Of a DNA stretch of 64,000 bases, positions 1 through 8,916 are shown piece by piece. The stretch comes from Chitinophaga filiformis. Its GTDB lineage: Bacteria > Bacteroidota > Bacteroidia > Chitinophagales > Chitinophagaceae. The notes beneath the pieces are model-generated. The model worked only from the letters and a program-made list of their open reading frames with translations. It was not told the origin of the DNA and ran no database searches. The DNA lies in assembly GCF_023100805.1 (NCBI RefSeq), contig NZ_CP095855.1, forward strand, positions 6,365,001-6,429,000, written 5' to 3'. Each line of letters starts with the position of its first letter. Within the stretch, counting starts at the first letter, position 1. The translations under genes and the position numbers were made by a program.

Positions 1-73
1 ACCGGTTTTTCTACTGTCATAGTATGTTAGTGTATAAGGTATTGTTTTTAAATAAGGTGATCGTGCAATGTGA

Positions 74-496
74 TTATACGTTCTGTTGCAGGCCCATGAA
101 AACGATCGGCATAGTGATCTCCATGAACTTCGCTCCTTGTTCCCAGCCCTTTTCAAATTCCTTGAACTGGAAGCCGCGGATAATATCCGTACGCGGAGCG
201 GAGGTGACATCTTTCACATAGGTAACAACGATATCTGCGGTAAGGTCCAGCAGATCCCTGCCGCCAGCTGCTTTTACAGCATCTTCCAATACATCGTATT
301 CGAATTTCAGCAGCTTTATCTCGCCTTCATAAGTGCGTTTGCCGCGTTGAATGCCGATAGGCTCATCACCAGCGCCATGCAGATGTTCTTTTTCCTGCAG
401 CAGCTTGTATTTAATACCACGGATACCTACCAGTTCTTTACCCAGCACTACCACCTTCATGTTGGCCCAGGTGCATTCTTTGTTGTCAAAAATCAT
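74..496 (-). CDS. Phage-type tail tube protein
   Basis: A 140-residue protein with no signal peptide or membrane segment. It lies 29 bp downstream of the tail-sheath gene on the same strand, the usual place for the inner tube protein of a contractile tail. The rather even mix of beta-prone stretches and the mid-protein turn around GAGDEPIGIQRG (about residues 41-52) fit a tube-protomer fold. The assignment comes mainly from gene order and size; I see no diagnostic catalytic motif and expect none. It would polymerise into the tube inside the sheath. More tail genes probably continue to the left of the window. Confidence 0.6.
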   Translation of the reverse strand: MIFDNKECTWANMKVVVLGKELVGIRGIKYKLLQEKEHLHGAGDEPIGIQRGKRTYEGEIKLLKFEYDVLEDAVKAAGGRDLLDLTADIVVTYVKDVTSAPRTDIIRGFQFKEFEKGWEQGAKFMEITMPIVFMGLQQNV

Positions 497-525
497 AATG
501 GTTTGTTTTTAGAGTGAATAAGGGC

Positions 526-1695
526 TTACTGTAAAGCAGGATTAGTGAAGCCAAGCAATACTTCTATTGTTTTGGTATATCCCACGGGTACAATAGCTGC
601 TTTTACAGTGAGCTTGCCTGTGCTCAGCACATTCTGGCTGGCATCGATGTTCGCGCTGAAAGAACTGATCTCGTCCACCATGCCAAGGTTTACGGCAGAT
701 TCGATCCTGCTCTGCAGATACTTGATGACAGGCACGCTGATCTTACCATTTTCGTCAATGGTGATCTCATCATTCAGTTCGTCCACATAGGTCTGATAGG
801 CGATCATGATGGCCTTGTCTATTACACGGCCCAATGCCAGCTGGCTGTAGTCGTCTGTAACAGGTGCACACATGGGGTCATCATTCAGATAATAACCGGA
901 GCGGCCAACAAATGTGCGGAGGAAGATGTAGCCTCTGTCATGCAACAGATCGCCGGCACTAAGCTCTTCTGCTTTGGTGGCGTTTACATATGCCGCCAGT
1001 ACGGGCAAAGCGCCATCTTTTACACGGCCGATATTGCGCTGCACAGGAATGGAGGCTGCACGTCCCAGCACTAAGCCTACAGAAGCGCTGCCATCGTTAG
1101 TGGTGCTGCCTGTTACCACGCCAACATGATTTGCGGTATAAGTGCGCAGGTCTTTTAAGGTAGCGAGGTTGGTGGTATCCAGCTCACGGCCTTCAATCAG
1201 TATACGTACAGGTTTGTACTCCGCGCCAAAGGCCAGCGCTAATTGTTGCGCCATGGTAATAGCGTCCAGGCTGTCCTTATCCAGGCCGGCTGTCAGATCC
1301 GGTACATAGGCAGCTGCAGGGTTACGGGTAAGGCCCAGTAAACGGATGCGGCCTTGTGCTGCGTTCAGCAGTTTTGCAGCGCCATTTGCATTTGTCAGGT
1401 CTGCCGCCTGTGTGAGCGTTACGGTGTCTGCAACAGTCATGATATGCAGTTCAGCGCCTTCACCTGCCAGGTCATAAAATTCTTTGATGTGACGGTATGC
1501 GCTGGCATTGCTACCCTCAGCCAGGATGCCGAGGTCTTTTGCTTCGCTCAGGCTAAAGATCACTTTCGGAGTGCTCAGGGGCAGGTTTGCTGTTGCTACG
1601 CCGGTCAGCACCAATCCCGCTACTCCATCATTGCTGGCAGCATTCGCTCCCAGGTTACCGTTTCCTAATGTAATTGCTACTTTTGGTAATCCCAT
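526..1695 (-). CDS. DUF2586-type phage tail sheath protein
   Basis: A 389-residue soluble protein rich in Ala, Gly and Thr that resembles the DUF2586 tail-sheath-like family of Bacteroidetes prophages. It begins MGLPKVAITLGNGNLG, and its C-terminal half (FLRTFVGRSGYYLNDDPMCAP, then a long helix with AYQTYVDEL) is typical of sheath proteins, which wrap the tube and contract. The ATG at 1695 is preceded by the amidase gene on the same strand with a 31-bp gap, and the tube gene follows. No truncation is seen. The family call is from recognition of the sequence; the role follows from the family. Confidence 0.75.
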   Translation of the reverse strand: MGLPKVAITLGNGNLGANAASNDGVAGLVLTGVATANLPLSTPKVIFSLSEAKDLGILAEGSNASAYRHIKEFYDLAGEGAELHIMTVADTVTLTQAADLTNANGAAKLLNAAQGRIRLLGLTRNPAAAYVPDLTAGLDKDSLDAITMAQQLALAFGAEYKPVRILIEGRELDTTNLATLKDLRTYTANHVGVVTGSTTNDGSASVGLVLGRAASIPVQRNIGRVKDGALPVLAAYVNATKAEELSAGDLLHDRGYIFLRTFVGRSGYYLNDDPMCAPVTDDYSQLALGRVIDKAIMIAYQTYVDELNDEITIDENGKISVPVIKYLQSRIESAVNLGMVDEISSFSANIDASQNVLSTGKLTVKAAIVPVGYTKTIEVLLGFTNPALQ

Positions 1696-1726
1696 TTTTT
1701 ACTTTTTTTGGTTCATTGTAATTGGT

Positions 1727-2158
1727 TTAAATGCTATTTACTATTGCTGTAAAATCGTTGAACTCCTGGCGCGCATCAAAACAGGGGCACGCTTTCTTAA
1801 CAAATGGAAAATCCCGGTGGCCCTGGATCTGCGCCTGCGGATACTGTTTCTTCAACTTTATGATCAATACCCGCATTGACTGCCGCTGCGCAGGCGTTCT
1901 GTTGTCCAATGGCTTGTTATCAGCATCTACCCCGCCGATATAACTGACGTGGATGCTATTTGCATTATGTCCTGCTACGCCGTTACAGATACGCTCTTCA
2001 GTAGCCAGTTGCCTTACATCGCCCGATGCTTCTATCAGGTAGTGGTAACCGGGATTTTTCCATTTGAGATATTCTTTCCAATAGTGCTGGATGGCTTCAG
2101 GACGGGTATCCTGAGGGGTTGCAGTACAATGGATAACGATGAAATCTATTCTTCTCAT
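1727..2158 (-). CDS. N-acetylmuramoyl-L-alanine amidase (phage endolysin type)
   Basis: A 143-residue amidase_2/PGRP-fold enzyme that cuts the bond between N-acetylmuramic acid and L-alanine in peptidoglycan. The zinc-site motifs are visible: IVIHCTATP near residues 7-15, GYHYLIEASG in the first third, GHNANSIHVSYIGG in the middle, and GHRDF followed by KACPCFDAR near the end, which carries the second His and the Cys ligands. No signal peptide is present, so export would depend on the holin-like protein encoded 5 bp upstream. The order lysis genes then tail genes on one strand supports a prophage operon. Confidence 0.9.
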   Translation of the reverse strand: MRRIDFIVIHCTATPQDTRPEAIQHYWKEYLKWKNPGYHYLIEASGDVRQLATEERICNGVAGHNANSIHVSYIGGVDADNKPLDNRTPAQRQSMRVLIIKLKKQYPQAQIQGHRDFPFVKKACPCFDARQEFNDFTAIVNSI

Positions 2159-2163
2159 TTTTC

Positions 2164-2415
2164 TTACCTGGGGTTACTCCTGTTCAGCACGTCTTCCAGC
2201 CGTTCCATCACTTTCGTGTTGTTCTCTATCACGCCCATCATTTTCTCGCGGTCGTCATCCAGGTATTGGGTTAAACGATCTTCCAGTTTTATCTGGCGTT
2301 TCCATAGGATCCATGCAATACCTATTAACACGATCACAGAGAATGCCTGGTCGCCCAGCCGCTGTAAGACGGTCTGCTCAGGATCTGCATTTATAATTGT
2401 ATTTAATAGTAACAT
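2164..2415 (-). CDS. Holin-like small membrane protein
   Basis: An 83-residue protein with one clear transmembrane segment (about residues 22-40, QAFSVIVLIGIAWILWK) followed by a charged helical tail with heptad spacing that is likely coiled coil. Size, topology and the 5-bp spacing to the amidase gene suggest a phage holin or lysis accessory protein that lets the endolysin reach the cell wall. One membrane segment is fewer than in class I or II holins, so a BhlA-like or spanin-like role is also possible. This is the first gene of the visible minus-strand operon. Confidence 0.6.
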   Translation of the reverse strand: MLLLNTIINADPEQTVLQRLGDQAFSVIVLIGIAWILWKRQIKLEDRLTQYLDDDREKMMGVIENNTKVMERLEDVLNRSNPR

Positions 2416-2655
2416 CTGAGGTTAACTTTATAACTTTCACAAACTGCCTCTTTCACACTTTACTTACTGTGTCAGCAAGCGATTACAATACAAAGGAACA
2501 ACATCGCCGCATGCTGAAAAAATCAGGAAACAATGCTTATTATTTCATTGCATAATCATACTTCATCCGCTGTTCAATCATTAAAAGTGCAGCAGGAAAA
2601 GAAACCAATTGCACCGACCTTTATACCGGAAATTGATCACTTTAAATAATAAAGA

Positions 2656-3186
2656 ATGGATAGTTTATTTTCGAATCTTTTCCTTTCACTGGAAACACTT
2701 ATTGAAGAGAAAGCACCTTTGATTAAAGGTGTATACCCCGAACTTTCTCAAACGGAGAATTACAACGGCACCCCTTCCCAATGGCCCTGCCTGTTTATTG
2801 ATTTCACCAACCTCGCGTATGCGGAGCTCACCGGCTATGCACAAGCCGTATCCGGTGAGCTGCAATGCAGGCTGGTCACACAGATCACAGTGGCAGACGG
2901 CATCACCTTCCTGGATACTCCCACAGCGCTCGCCTGTTACGAAGCAGAGCTGCAAATGCACCGGGCATTACAGGGATGGACGAATGGTGCAATAGCGCCC
3001 TTGACACGCATCAAAACGATCACAGAAGACAGAGGGGATGCATTCCGCATACGGGCGCTCACCACTGTAGACAAACACGATGCCTTCCGTGTGCGTGTGC
3101 TCACCTATAGCCTCAACTTTAATGAGTACCCTGTACCTGCTGCTACAAGCGAGATCCCTACACCGCCACTGGACATGCGCCCTTAA
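2656..3186 (+). CDS. Phage-associated protein, possibly tail completion/terminator
   Basis: A 176-residue soluble protein on the strand opposite the tail genes. It has no signal peptide, and its size and position beside tail genes suggest a tail completion or terminator protein, but no motif proves this. A 14-codon segment is duplicated in frame near the C-terminus: GDAFRIRALTTV is followed by HDAFRVRVLTYS. The DNA copies are 42 bp apart, near 3037 and 3079. A strong terminator follows the stop codon. Confidence 0.5.
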   Translation: MDSLFSNLFLSLETLIEEKAPLIKGVYPELSQTENYNGTPSQWPCLFIDFTNLAYAELTGYAQAVSGELQCRLVTQITVADGITFLDTPTALACYEAELQMHRALQGWTNGAIAPLTRIKTITEDRGDAFRIRALTTVDKHDAFRVRVLTYSLNFNEYPVPAATSEIPTPPLDMRP

Positions 3187-3188
3187 AC

Positions 3189-3227
3189 AAACAAAAAACG
3201 CTGCAGATGCTGCAGCGTTTTTTGTTT
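3189..3227. terminator. Bidirectional intrinsic terminator
   Basis: A perfect 17-bp inverted repeat (3189-3205 with 3211-3227) around a 5-nt loop. It has a GC-rich core CGCTGCA, an A-run on the left and a T-run on the right. It lies between two convergent genes ending at 3186 and 3232 and can serve both. Confidence 0.9.
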
Positions 3228-3231
3228 ATCC

Positions 3232-3543
3232 TTACCATGCCCACCAGGGATATAATACTCTTAATTGCTTTAAATCCGGTTGCTCCTCTTTCATGATCTG
3301 CTCCAATCTTTCACTATTACATTGCAGGCGGTAAATAATGTTGCTGTTCTTGATCCAGAATTCGGCCGACAATTCCTGCAGCGCCATATCGTAGCGCTTC
3401 CCCTGCAATTTGATGTGATAATAGTAACGGTATAGCAGGCATTGGTCCCTGAGTGCGATCATATCAGCAGAACGCCCTTTCCGGCTTGTTTTCTTAACAG
3501 GCTTTTCAATATAATTATCGAAAAGTGATTGTTGTCCTCTCAT
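3232..3543 (-). CDS. Small basic protein of phage context, HTH-like
   Basis: A 103-residue basic protein. The N-terminus (about 1-25) is polar with a KKTSRKGRSAD patch. It is followed by helices rich in Tyr and Leu (CLLYRYYYHIKLQGKRY, then ELSAEFWIKNSNIIYRL) that could form a helix-turn-helix. I do not recognise a named family. Similar short proteins occur beside Bacteroidetes phage genes, so a regulator or morphogenesis accessory is plausible. A -7 promoter element lies about 250 bp upstream, implying a long leader. Confidence 0.5.
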   Translation of the reverse strand: MRGQQSLFDNYIEKPVKKTSRKGRSADMIALRDQCLLYRYYYHIKLQGKRYDMALQELSAEFWIKNSNIIYRLQCNSERLEQIMKEEQPDLKQLRVLYPWWAW

Positions 3544-4027
3544 ATAGCAGTGATACTTTTAGTTGTGATGAAATAGTAGTTATCCGTCCGCATCCAAACC
3601 ACCAGGAAGTATGGATGGTGGTGGTTGAATGCGGTCGAACAGCTTCGAGGAATTATCCCCGGTCAATTAAATAGTTAAAAGGTGTTTGATTTGCGGGCAG
3701 GCATAGGGATCATCATCCCTTCCAGGTTAAACAGCGTTTGTATTCGGTTCAGTCTCACATCGGTCCTCATAAATGGCTATTTTGGCTTAACAATATCAAA
3801 GTTAGCCGGGCACTTACTATCCATTATGCGCAGTGAATGATTTTATGGGGAAGTTATCCACAGGGAATGCACAGGGCTGCATCACATATATTTGATTACC
3901 AATAACAGCGCTGAAACGCGGGGTTATGAAACATATTAACTATTATAACAACCACAACATCAAATTAAAACCAAACGGCTTGAGTCCGGTATTTAACCGG
4001 GCTCAAGCCGCTGAATTATTAAACATC
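3544..4027. other. Gene-free region at the edge of the phage module
   Basis: No convincing coding sequence. On the minus strand a Bacteroidetes-type -7 element (TAACTTTG, 3797-3804) would drive the 3232-3543 gene with a leader of about 250 nt. A small inverted repeat AGGGAT-CATC-ATCCCT sits at 3705-3720 in that leader. A single TTATCCACA nonamer occurs at 3854-3862. The right end holds the terminator of the serine hydrolase gene. No attachment site could be identified because the other prophage end is outside the window. Confidence 0.5.
3976..4010 (-). terminator. Terminator of the serine hydrolase gene
   Basis: The arms CGGCTTGAG-t-CCGGT and ACCGG-g-CTCAAGCCG pair with one mismatch around the loop ATTTA. 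On the minus strand the stem is followed by a U-rich stretch, and it lies 18 bp after the stop of the minus-strand gene ending at 4028. Confidence 0.85.
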
Positions 4028-5761
4028 TTATTCCTGTTCCGCTCCCAATTGCGCGAGCATTTCCTTTGCTTCATTATACTCCTGATCTTTTGCGTCCATA
4101 GTTTCCTTGAACCGGATCAGGTTTTGAAGCATCTGCCGTGAACGCTGCACATTAGTGCTCCTGTATTGCCGGGCGAGTATCATCATTGCACTGAATTTGC
4201 ATCCCTGTTCACTAAATTGGTCGCCGGTGGCGAGCCGCTCAAAACAGGCTGTCGCTTTATCCGGTTGTCCGTTTTTCTGATAGATAAGACCTGCGTACCA
4301 CTCCTTCATGGGATGCAGTTTTTCAGACCTGACATATTGATCGGCCATCTTCACGCCAAACCGTACAATCCGTGGATCTGCAGATGCGCTCACCAGCTCA
4401 AATGCAGTGGGACTTTGCCAGATCTCATCTGAAGGATATTGCTTTATCAGCTCTTGTAAAAGACGTCCGGCCGCTAATGTATCGGGATGAAATGAGCGGG
4501 GCAAAAACGATAATGTCGTTGCTTTTGCAAATTTCTCCTCAACGGGCAGGCGTGAGTTCACCGTTTGCGGTTGAACATAATTTCTGAAGAACGCACATGC
4601 CAGCATAGCGTTAAAAGGATTACCATAACCCAATCTCGTTGTTTCCGACGGCAAGGTGCAGGGCGAGAGGATGATCAGCGTAAGATTTTTTGAAGGCACC
4701 CGGAGCAGAAGAGCGGCATCACTGCCGCCATATCCGTAGGCCCAGTGCAATGCTATACCTTCAAAGGTAGTCGTAAACCATCCCATACCATAGGGGCTAC
4801 CGGGGTAAAAAGGCGTGGTGATCTTTTTGTATTGTTCCGCTGTCAATAATTTATGCCGGCCAATTGCTGATGAATATCTGACGAGATCATTTACGGAACT
4901 CATCATCCCAAATCCCGGCCCGCTTTGCATGTTATTAAGATTAACCGCATTGGGCATAAACCTGCCCGCTGCATCCAGGTGGTAAGTCCGTACAACCCAT
5001 TTCTTTAAATGTCCATACTCACTTTCCGAAAACCTCAACAGGGTATGTTCCATTTTCGACGGCGTCAATATCCGCCTTTGTATCTCGTCAGTGAAAGGCC
5101 GTGCAATGTCGTTCGGGATGTTTATCTTATTAATAGCGCAAAAGGCATTGAACGCTATATTGTATTTGCTCCCATTGTAAACAAACTGCGTTCCCGGCGG
5201 ATCGCTTTCAGCGGTCTGACTTATCAGGTGAGCGAGAGTAGTTTGCTGGTTCCACCTCGCAGGAGTAAAGTATTGGTTGGGATATTTCGAAATAAGGTCA
5301 TTCAGCGACAGTTTCCCTTCTCCCTCCATTTGTTCGAGCGCAACTGCTGTAAAGCTTTTGGTTAGAGACGCAATAGGAAAAATATGATCGGCTGTGAGCG
5401 GCTCTTTTGTCGAATCGTTGGCTGTTCCGATACTTTTAAAAAAGATAAGACTATCACCAAGCGCTACCCCAACCACCAATCCCGGCAGATGCAGCAATTG
5501 TGAATAATCTTCAATGCTTTTACTGAATGCAGTTGTATCATTCGCACATGCCATGGGCTGGCATTTTCCACTGGCCGCATGGTAAATCACGGCATTTCCG
5601 GAAGCTGCAATCCTGCAATCCCCGTCGGGAGTCGCGCTCAGATGTTGTGTGAGAACAACAAATATTATCATGAGCGTGACTGAGAATGTGGAACTTTTTT
5701 TTCCTGGCATATATGAGCTGTTAAGAATTACTTTTCTCATTCCAATAACGGGTAAATACAC
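4028..5761 (-). CDS. Secreted serine hydrolase (beta-lactamase/PBP4*-like fold)
   Basis: A 577-residue protein of the beta-lactamase/esterase serine hydrolase family. The SxxK catalytic motif is SLTK at residues 132-135. The second motif, usually YxN, reads Y-N-G in FVYNGSKYN, so the Asn is shifted or missing. The third conserved stretch is YGYGGSDA. After about residue 400 there is a helical, TPR-like C-terminal part (WYAGLIYQKNGQPDKATACF). A signal peptide is present; methionines at 1, 8 and 18 are all possible starts, and Met18 (5710) gives the most compact signal peptide. A -7 element at 5785-5792 lies just upstream. Substrate unknown: peptidase, esterase or transferase are all possible. 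Confidence 0.8.
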   Translation of the reverse strand: MYLPVIGMRKVILNSSYMPGKKSSTFSVTLMIIFVVLTQHLSATPDGDCRIAASGNAVIYHAASGKCQPMACANDTTAFSKSIEDYSQLLHLPGLVVGVALGDSLIFFKSIGTANDSTKEPLTADHIFPIASLTKSFTAVALEQMEGEGKLSLNDLISKYPNQYFTPARWNQQTTLAHLISQTAESDPPGTQFVYNGSKYNIAFNAFCAINKINIPNDIARPFTDEIQRRILTPSKMEHTLLRFSESEYGHLKKWVVRTYHLDAAGRFMPNAVNLNNMQSGPGFGMMSSVNDLVRYSSAIGRHKLLTAEQYKKITTPFYPGSPYGMGWFTTTFEGIALHWAYGYGGSDAALLLRVPSKNLTLIILSPCTLPSETTRLGYGNPFNAMLACAFFRNYVQPQTVNSRLPVEEKFAKATTLSFLPRSFHPDTLAAGRLLQELIKQYPSDEIWQSPTAFELVSASADPRIVRFGVKMADQYVRSEKLHPMKEWYAGLIYQKNGQPDKATACFERLATGDQFSEQGCKFSAMMILARQYRSTNVQRSRQMLQNLIRFKETMDAKDQEYNEAKEMLAQLGAEQE

Positions 5762-6086
5762 AAACTATGCGGGTGGTCTCGTCTCAAATATATCACATTT
5801 TCAATTGTCTTTTATTCCGCTCCACAGCGCCGCTTATTTTCCCCGGCAATGAAACATCAATCACTTCCCGGTCACCTTTCTCTGCCTGCAGCTCAGTGCT
5901 TCTACCTGCATGCCATAAAAGTCATTTACCTCTTTGCTGCGCCATATATATGAAGAATGAAATGGAACATAACGTTTAATCAGACCTTAGCCGGGGATAG
6001 GAAAAACCTTCATGAGGACGGCTTTAGTAAATACCGGAAAAAATTAGTGTAGCTTTAACGCTTTTAAAACAATTTTTGTAGCATTT
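5762..6086. other. Intergenic region between divergent genes
   Basis: Holds the minus-strand -7 element TATATTTG (5785-5792) for the serine hydrolase and, for the plus-strand gene, a near-consensus element TAGCTTTA about 35 bp before its start. No other gene or repeat is evident. Confidence 0.5.
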
Positions 6087-6836
6087 ATGGAAGAAAGATT
6101 CGCCCAAATGGAAAAGGAGCTAAGAAGGCTCAGACGTTATACGGTTATACTTACCTTACTTTTGGTTATCACCGGATTATTTGCCTTTTCTAAGTCTGGC
6201 ATTGACCATTTTAAAGAGATTTCGGTGGAACGTATTAATATTGTTGAAAATAACGGCCAGTTGAGAATGGTCATTTCTAATAAGAGTCGCTCACCGGAGA
6301 ACCTGTTGTACGGAAAGCCTATTACCCCGCCTATTCCTGGCGGTACCAGGCCGGGAATGATCTTTTATAATGATGAAGGTACTGAGAACGGAGGCCTGGT
6401 ATTTACGGGCGCGAAAGACAGTAGTGGCAAGTATAATGCTTTTGGTCATTTTTCATTTGACCAGTATAACCAGAACCAGGTACTCTATCTGAGCTACCAG
6501 GATACTAACGGAGACCAACATACCGGGCTACATATAGACGACTGGCAGACAAATCCTGAATGGGCAGATTGGCGTGCGGCATATAAGAAGGCGCAGAAAC
6601 TCCCGGACGGACCTGCAAAAGAGGAATTATTGAAGAAACTGATGGAGCCGGAGGAAGGCAGAAGAGCGTTTGCACAACGTGTTTTTGTTGGTAAGGACGA
6701 TACAAAAACGGCCATGGTAACTCTTTCAGATCGCATGGGGAAACCAAGACTTCAAATGCTTGTAGACTCAAACGGTACAGCTAAATTGAATTTCCTGGAC
6801 CAACAGGGCAAAGTGACTTATAGTTTGCCAAATTAG
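6087..6836 (+). CDS. Membrane-anchored protein of unknown function
   Basis: A 249-residue protein with a charged N-terminal helix (1-19), one transmembrane segment (about 20-36, VILTLLLVITGLFAFS) and an extracytoplasmic domain of about 200 residues. The domain has alternating beta strands (ENNGQLRMVISN, GGLVFTGAKDSSGKYNAFGHFSFDQY, KPRLQMLVDSNGTAKLNFLD) that look like a repeated beta-meander, interrupted by a helical insert around residues 150-195. I do not recognise a named family. Monocistronic, with its own promoter and a shared terminator downstream. Confidence 0.65.
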   Translation: MEERFAQMEKELRRLRRYTVILTLLLVITGLFAFSKSGIDHFKEISVERINIVENNGQLRMVISNKSRSPENLLYGKPITPPIPGGTRPGMIFYNDEGTENGGLVFTGAKDSSGKYNAFGHFSFDQYNQNQVLYLSYQDTNGDQHTGLHIDDWQTNPEWADWRAAYKKAQKLPDGPAKEELLKKLMEPEEGRRAFAQRVFVGKDDTKTAMVTLSDRMGKPRLQMLVDSNGTAKLNFLDQQGKVTYSLPN

Positions 6837-6864
6837 TTTTCAGGAAACAGGATATAACCAGGTA

Positions 6865-6898
6865 AAGAGCTTCCAGATCAACACATCCGGAAGCTCTT
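6865..6898. terminator. Bidirectional terminator
   Basis: The arms AAGAGCTTCC and GGAAGCTCTT flank a 14-nt loop between two convergent genes (stops at 6836 and 6924). A T-rich stretch follows on the plus side. Confidence 0.8.
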
Positions 6899-6923
6899 CC
6901 TGTTTTACATATACTTACCACGA

Positions 6924-8474
6924 CTAAGCTGAAATACTATCCAATTGCGGTTCCTGCACCTGATCACTATCCTGCGGAGCCCTCACCCTCAATTTATCTA
7001 TTACCAGCTGATGCAGTTGTTTTGCAAGATCCTCGCGGATCTCCCTGTATGCAGGGTCATATGCCAGGTTAGTATATTCGGATGGATCGTTCACCAGGTC
7101 ATACAGTTCAAACTGGTTGTAGTAAGCGCCTGCTGCATCAAAATAATAGGTAAACTTCCATTTCTCCGTACGGATACAGCGGATGCGGTTGGCAGCATTT
7201 ACCGCCGACCATTGGCTGTTGGAACCAGCCTTTGTATCGTCGTAGGTGAACAATATGCTGTCCTGCACCGGTGTGCCGTCTTCTATGACCGGCAGGAGGC
7301 TGGTGCCTGCAAGTCCTGTTGGCGGATTGGATACGTTGGCGATCTCCAGGAAGGTAGGCATGATATCCGCCAGCGTTGCGAGGGCCATGGAGTTCTGAGC
7401 CTGGTCGCCTGAAAACAACAAAGGATTGGAGATCACCAGCGGAATGCGCAATGCTTCTTCGTAAGCCACGAAAGTTTTCTGACGCAAGCCACCATGTGCA
7501 AGTCCCATCTCTCCATGATCGGAAGTAAAGGTAACGATGGCAGCATCTGCCAGGCTTTTTCCATTCGCATCTTTAGCATACAGCTCTTTTACAAGGTAAC
7601 CGATCTCTTTGTCAACCCAGCTTAAGAGGTAGCCATAAAAGTTAATATAATTCAGCTTTTGCTCTGTTGTAGCCAGGGGACCCAGTAAGCCCGCCATCCC
7701 TATTAAGATCTGTTCCTGGGCCATTGGTTTTTTATTGGCCAGTAAATGCTCATTCACGGTATCGGGCAAACCGATCTCTCTTCCTGACCAGGAATCAGCA
7801 TGATAACCTGAAGTGCCGGCTGTTTTCGGATAAGCCAGTACATCGTGCGGATTTACCAGGGATACGATCAAACAATAGGGTTTATGATAGCCTGCCGCTC
7901 TTCTGGCCTTTACTTCCTGCAGGTATCGGATCGCTTCTGCTACGTAGCGGGCATCATGATTGGCAAATCCACCGCCGAAGTTTAAAGGATTCACGTCTTC
8001 GCCTGCATCTGGCGCCATCCAGCCCATGGCACCGAATAAGGCAATATCTGCAGGCGTTAAGTTATCATAATTGGTTACAGCACCATTGCCCGCAACGCCT
8101 TTACTCATATGCCATTTACCACGATATTGCACATCATAGCCTTCATTCCAGAGCACATTCATAATGTTGGGCAATGATGTACTTAGGGTTGGCTCTGCGG
8201 GCGACAAGGGGCCCCCTATGGTCAGCGTTTGGGAAACCATATGTTTGGCCGGATATATGCCGGTAAATAAGGTAGCCCGGCTGGGTGAACACATGCAGGT
8301 GTTACAGAAAGCCCTGTCGAAGCTAAACCCGTTCTTTTTGAGGAAAGTAAGTGTTGGAAGGTTCTGCGCTTCCCATCCTGGCGGGAAATGTTGTGTGGCC
8401 CGCTGTTCGTCAGTAATGATCAGGACGATGTCCGGCTGTTCGCCAAGTTGTGCTAACTTTTCTTTGAAGTTCAT
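6924..8474 (-). CDS. Sulfatase / phosphonate monoester hydrolase family
   Basis: A 516-residue enzyme of the alkaline phosphatase superfamily. Cys62 in C-S-P-S-R (62-66) is the residue converted to formylglycine in type I sulfatases, and Asp22 in IITDEQR is a metal ligand. Further metal-site motifs are SLVNPHDV and FTSDHGEMGLAHGG in the middle and C-terminal half. No signal peptide is visible, unlike most Bacteroidetes glycan sulfatases, so it may be cytoplasmic. Activity needs a formylglycine-generating or anSME-type maturase encoded elsewhere. An AraC gene is divergent 440 bp away and may regulate it. Confidence 0.9.
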   Translation of the reverse strand: MNFKEKLAQLGEQPDIVLIITDEQRATQHFPPGWEAQNLPTLTFLKKNGFSFDRAFCNTCMCSPSRATLFTGIYPAKHMVSQTLTIGGPLSPAEPTLSTSLPNIMNVLWNEGYDVQYRGKWHMSKGVAGNGAVTNYDNLTPADIALFGAMGWMAPDAGEDVNPLNFGGGFANHDARYVAEAIRYLQEVKARRAAGYHKPYCLIVSLVNPHDVLAYPKTAGTSGYHADSWSGREIGLPDTVNEHLLANKKPMAQEQILIGMAGLLGPLATTEQKLNYINFYGYLLSWVDKEIGYLVKELYAKDANGKSLADAAIVTFTSDHGEMGLAHGGLRQKTFVAYEEALRIPLVISNPLLFSGDQAQNSMALATLADIMPTFLEIANVSNPPTGLAGTSLLPVIEDGTPVQDSILFTYDDTKAGSNSQWSAVNAANRIRCIRTEKWKFTYYFDAAGAYYNQFELYDLVNDPSEYTNLAYDPAYREIREDLAKQLHQLVIDKLRVRAPQDSDQVQEPQLDSISA

Positions 8475-8916
8475 GGTGTAACGTGTTTTTATTAGGAAAT
8501 ATGGAATAAATCAGATGATGTTGGGGCGTTGTTCACCGTGGTGTGGGCATTTGAATCCTGCCAATACCTACTTATTACATTTATGCATGAAGAATTAAAA
8601 TAAACTATAACATTTTGACCTGTTCCAGGCTGAAGGGATTACATCAATTAATTAAGACGTCAGGTATAATTAGAATTGTCTCTCCGGGAAGGATACGGTC
8701 TCTCTCTTAGATTTCATAGTATTCCCGGCATGCTTTGCTCTCTGCATTGAATACACTCCTTTACTAACCAAATAGTTTCGCTTTTGTTTAAAAAAGATAC
8801 ATCAAAAAGGAAACTTGTCTTTTAAATGCTTTCATAACAGGGATGTTGGTTAACTGTATAAAACCGATTACAGTAAGGAGAATGGTACTTAGGTTTGATT
8901 TTGTTAATTTTACCGG
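8475..8916. other. Long divergent intergenic region
   Basis: A region of 442 bp between the sulfatase and the AraC regulator. A -7 element TAGGTTTG at 8890-8897 would start the AraC transcript about 13 nt before its ATG. I see no small gene, repeat or clear structured RNA in the rest, and no convincing -7 element for the sulfatase. Confidence 0.5.
8890..8897 (+). promoter_or_regulatory. -7 element of the AraC gene
   Basis: TAGGTTTG matches the Bacteroidetes consensus TAnnTTTG. The expected transcription start lies just before the ATG at 8917. No good -33 TTG at the usual distance. Confidence 0.5.

Noticed and set aside
3854..3862. A perfect DnaA-box nonamer TTATCCACA
   Set aside because: A single copy is expected by chance in a window of this size; no cluster, no AT-rich unwinding element and no replication genes nearby.
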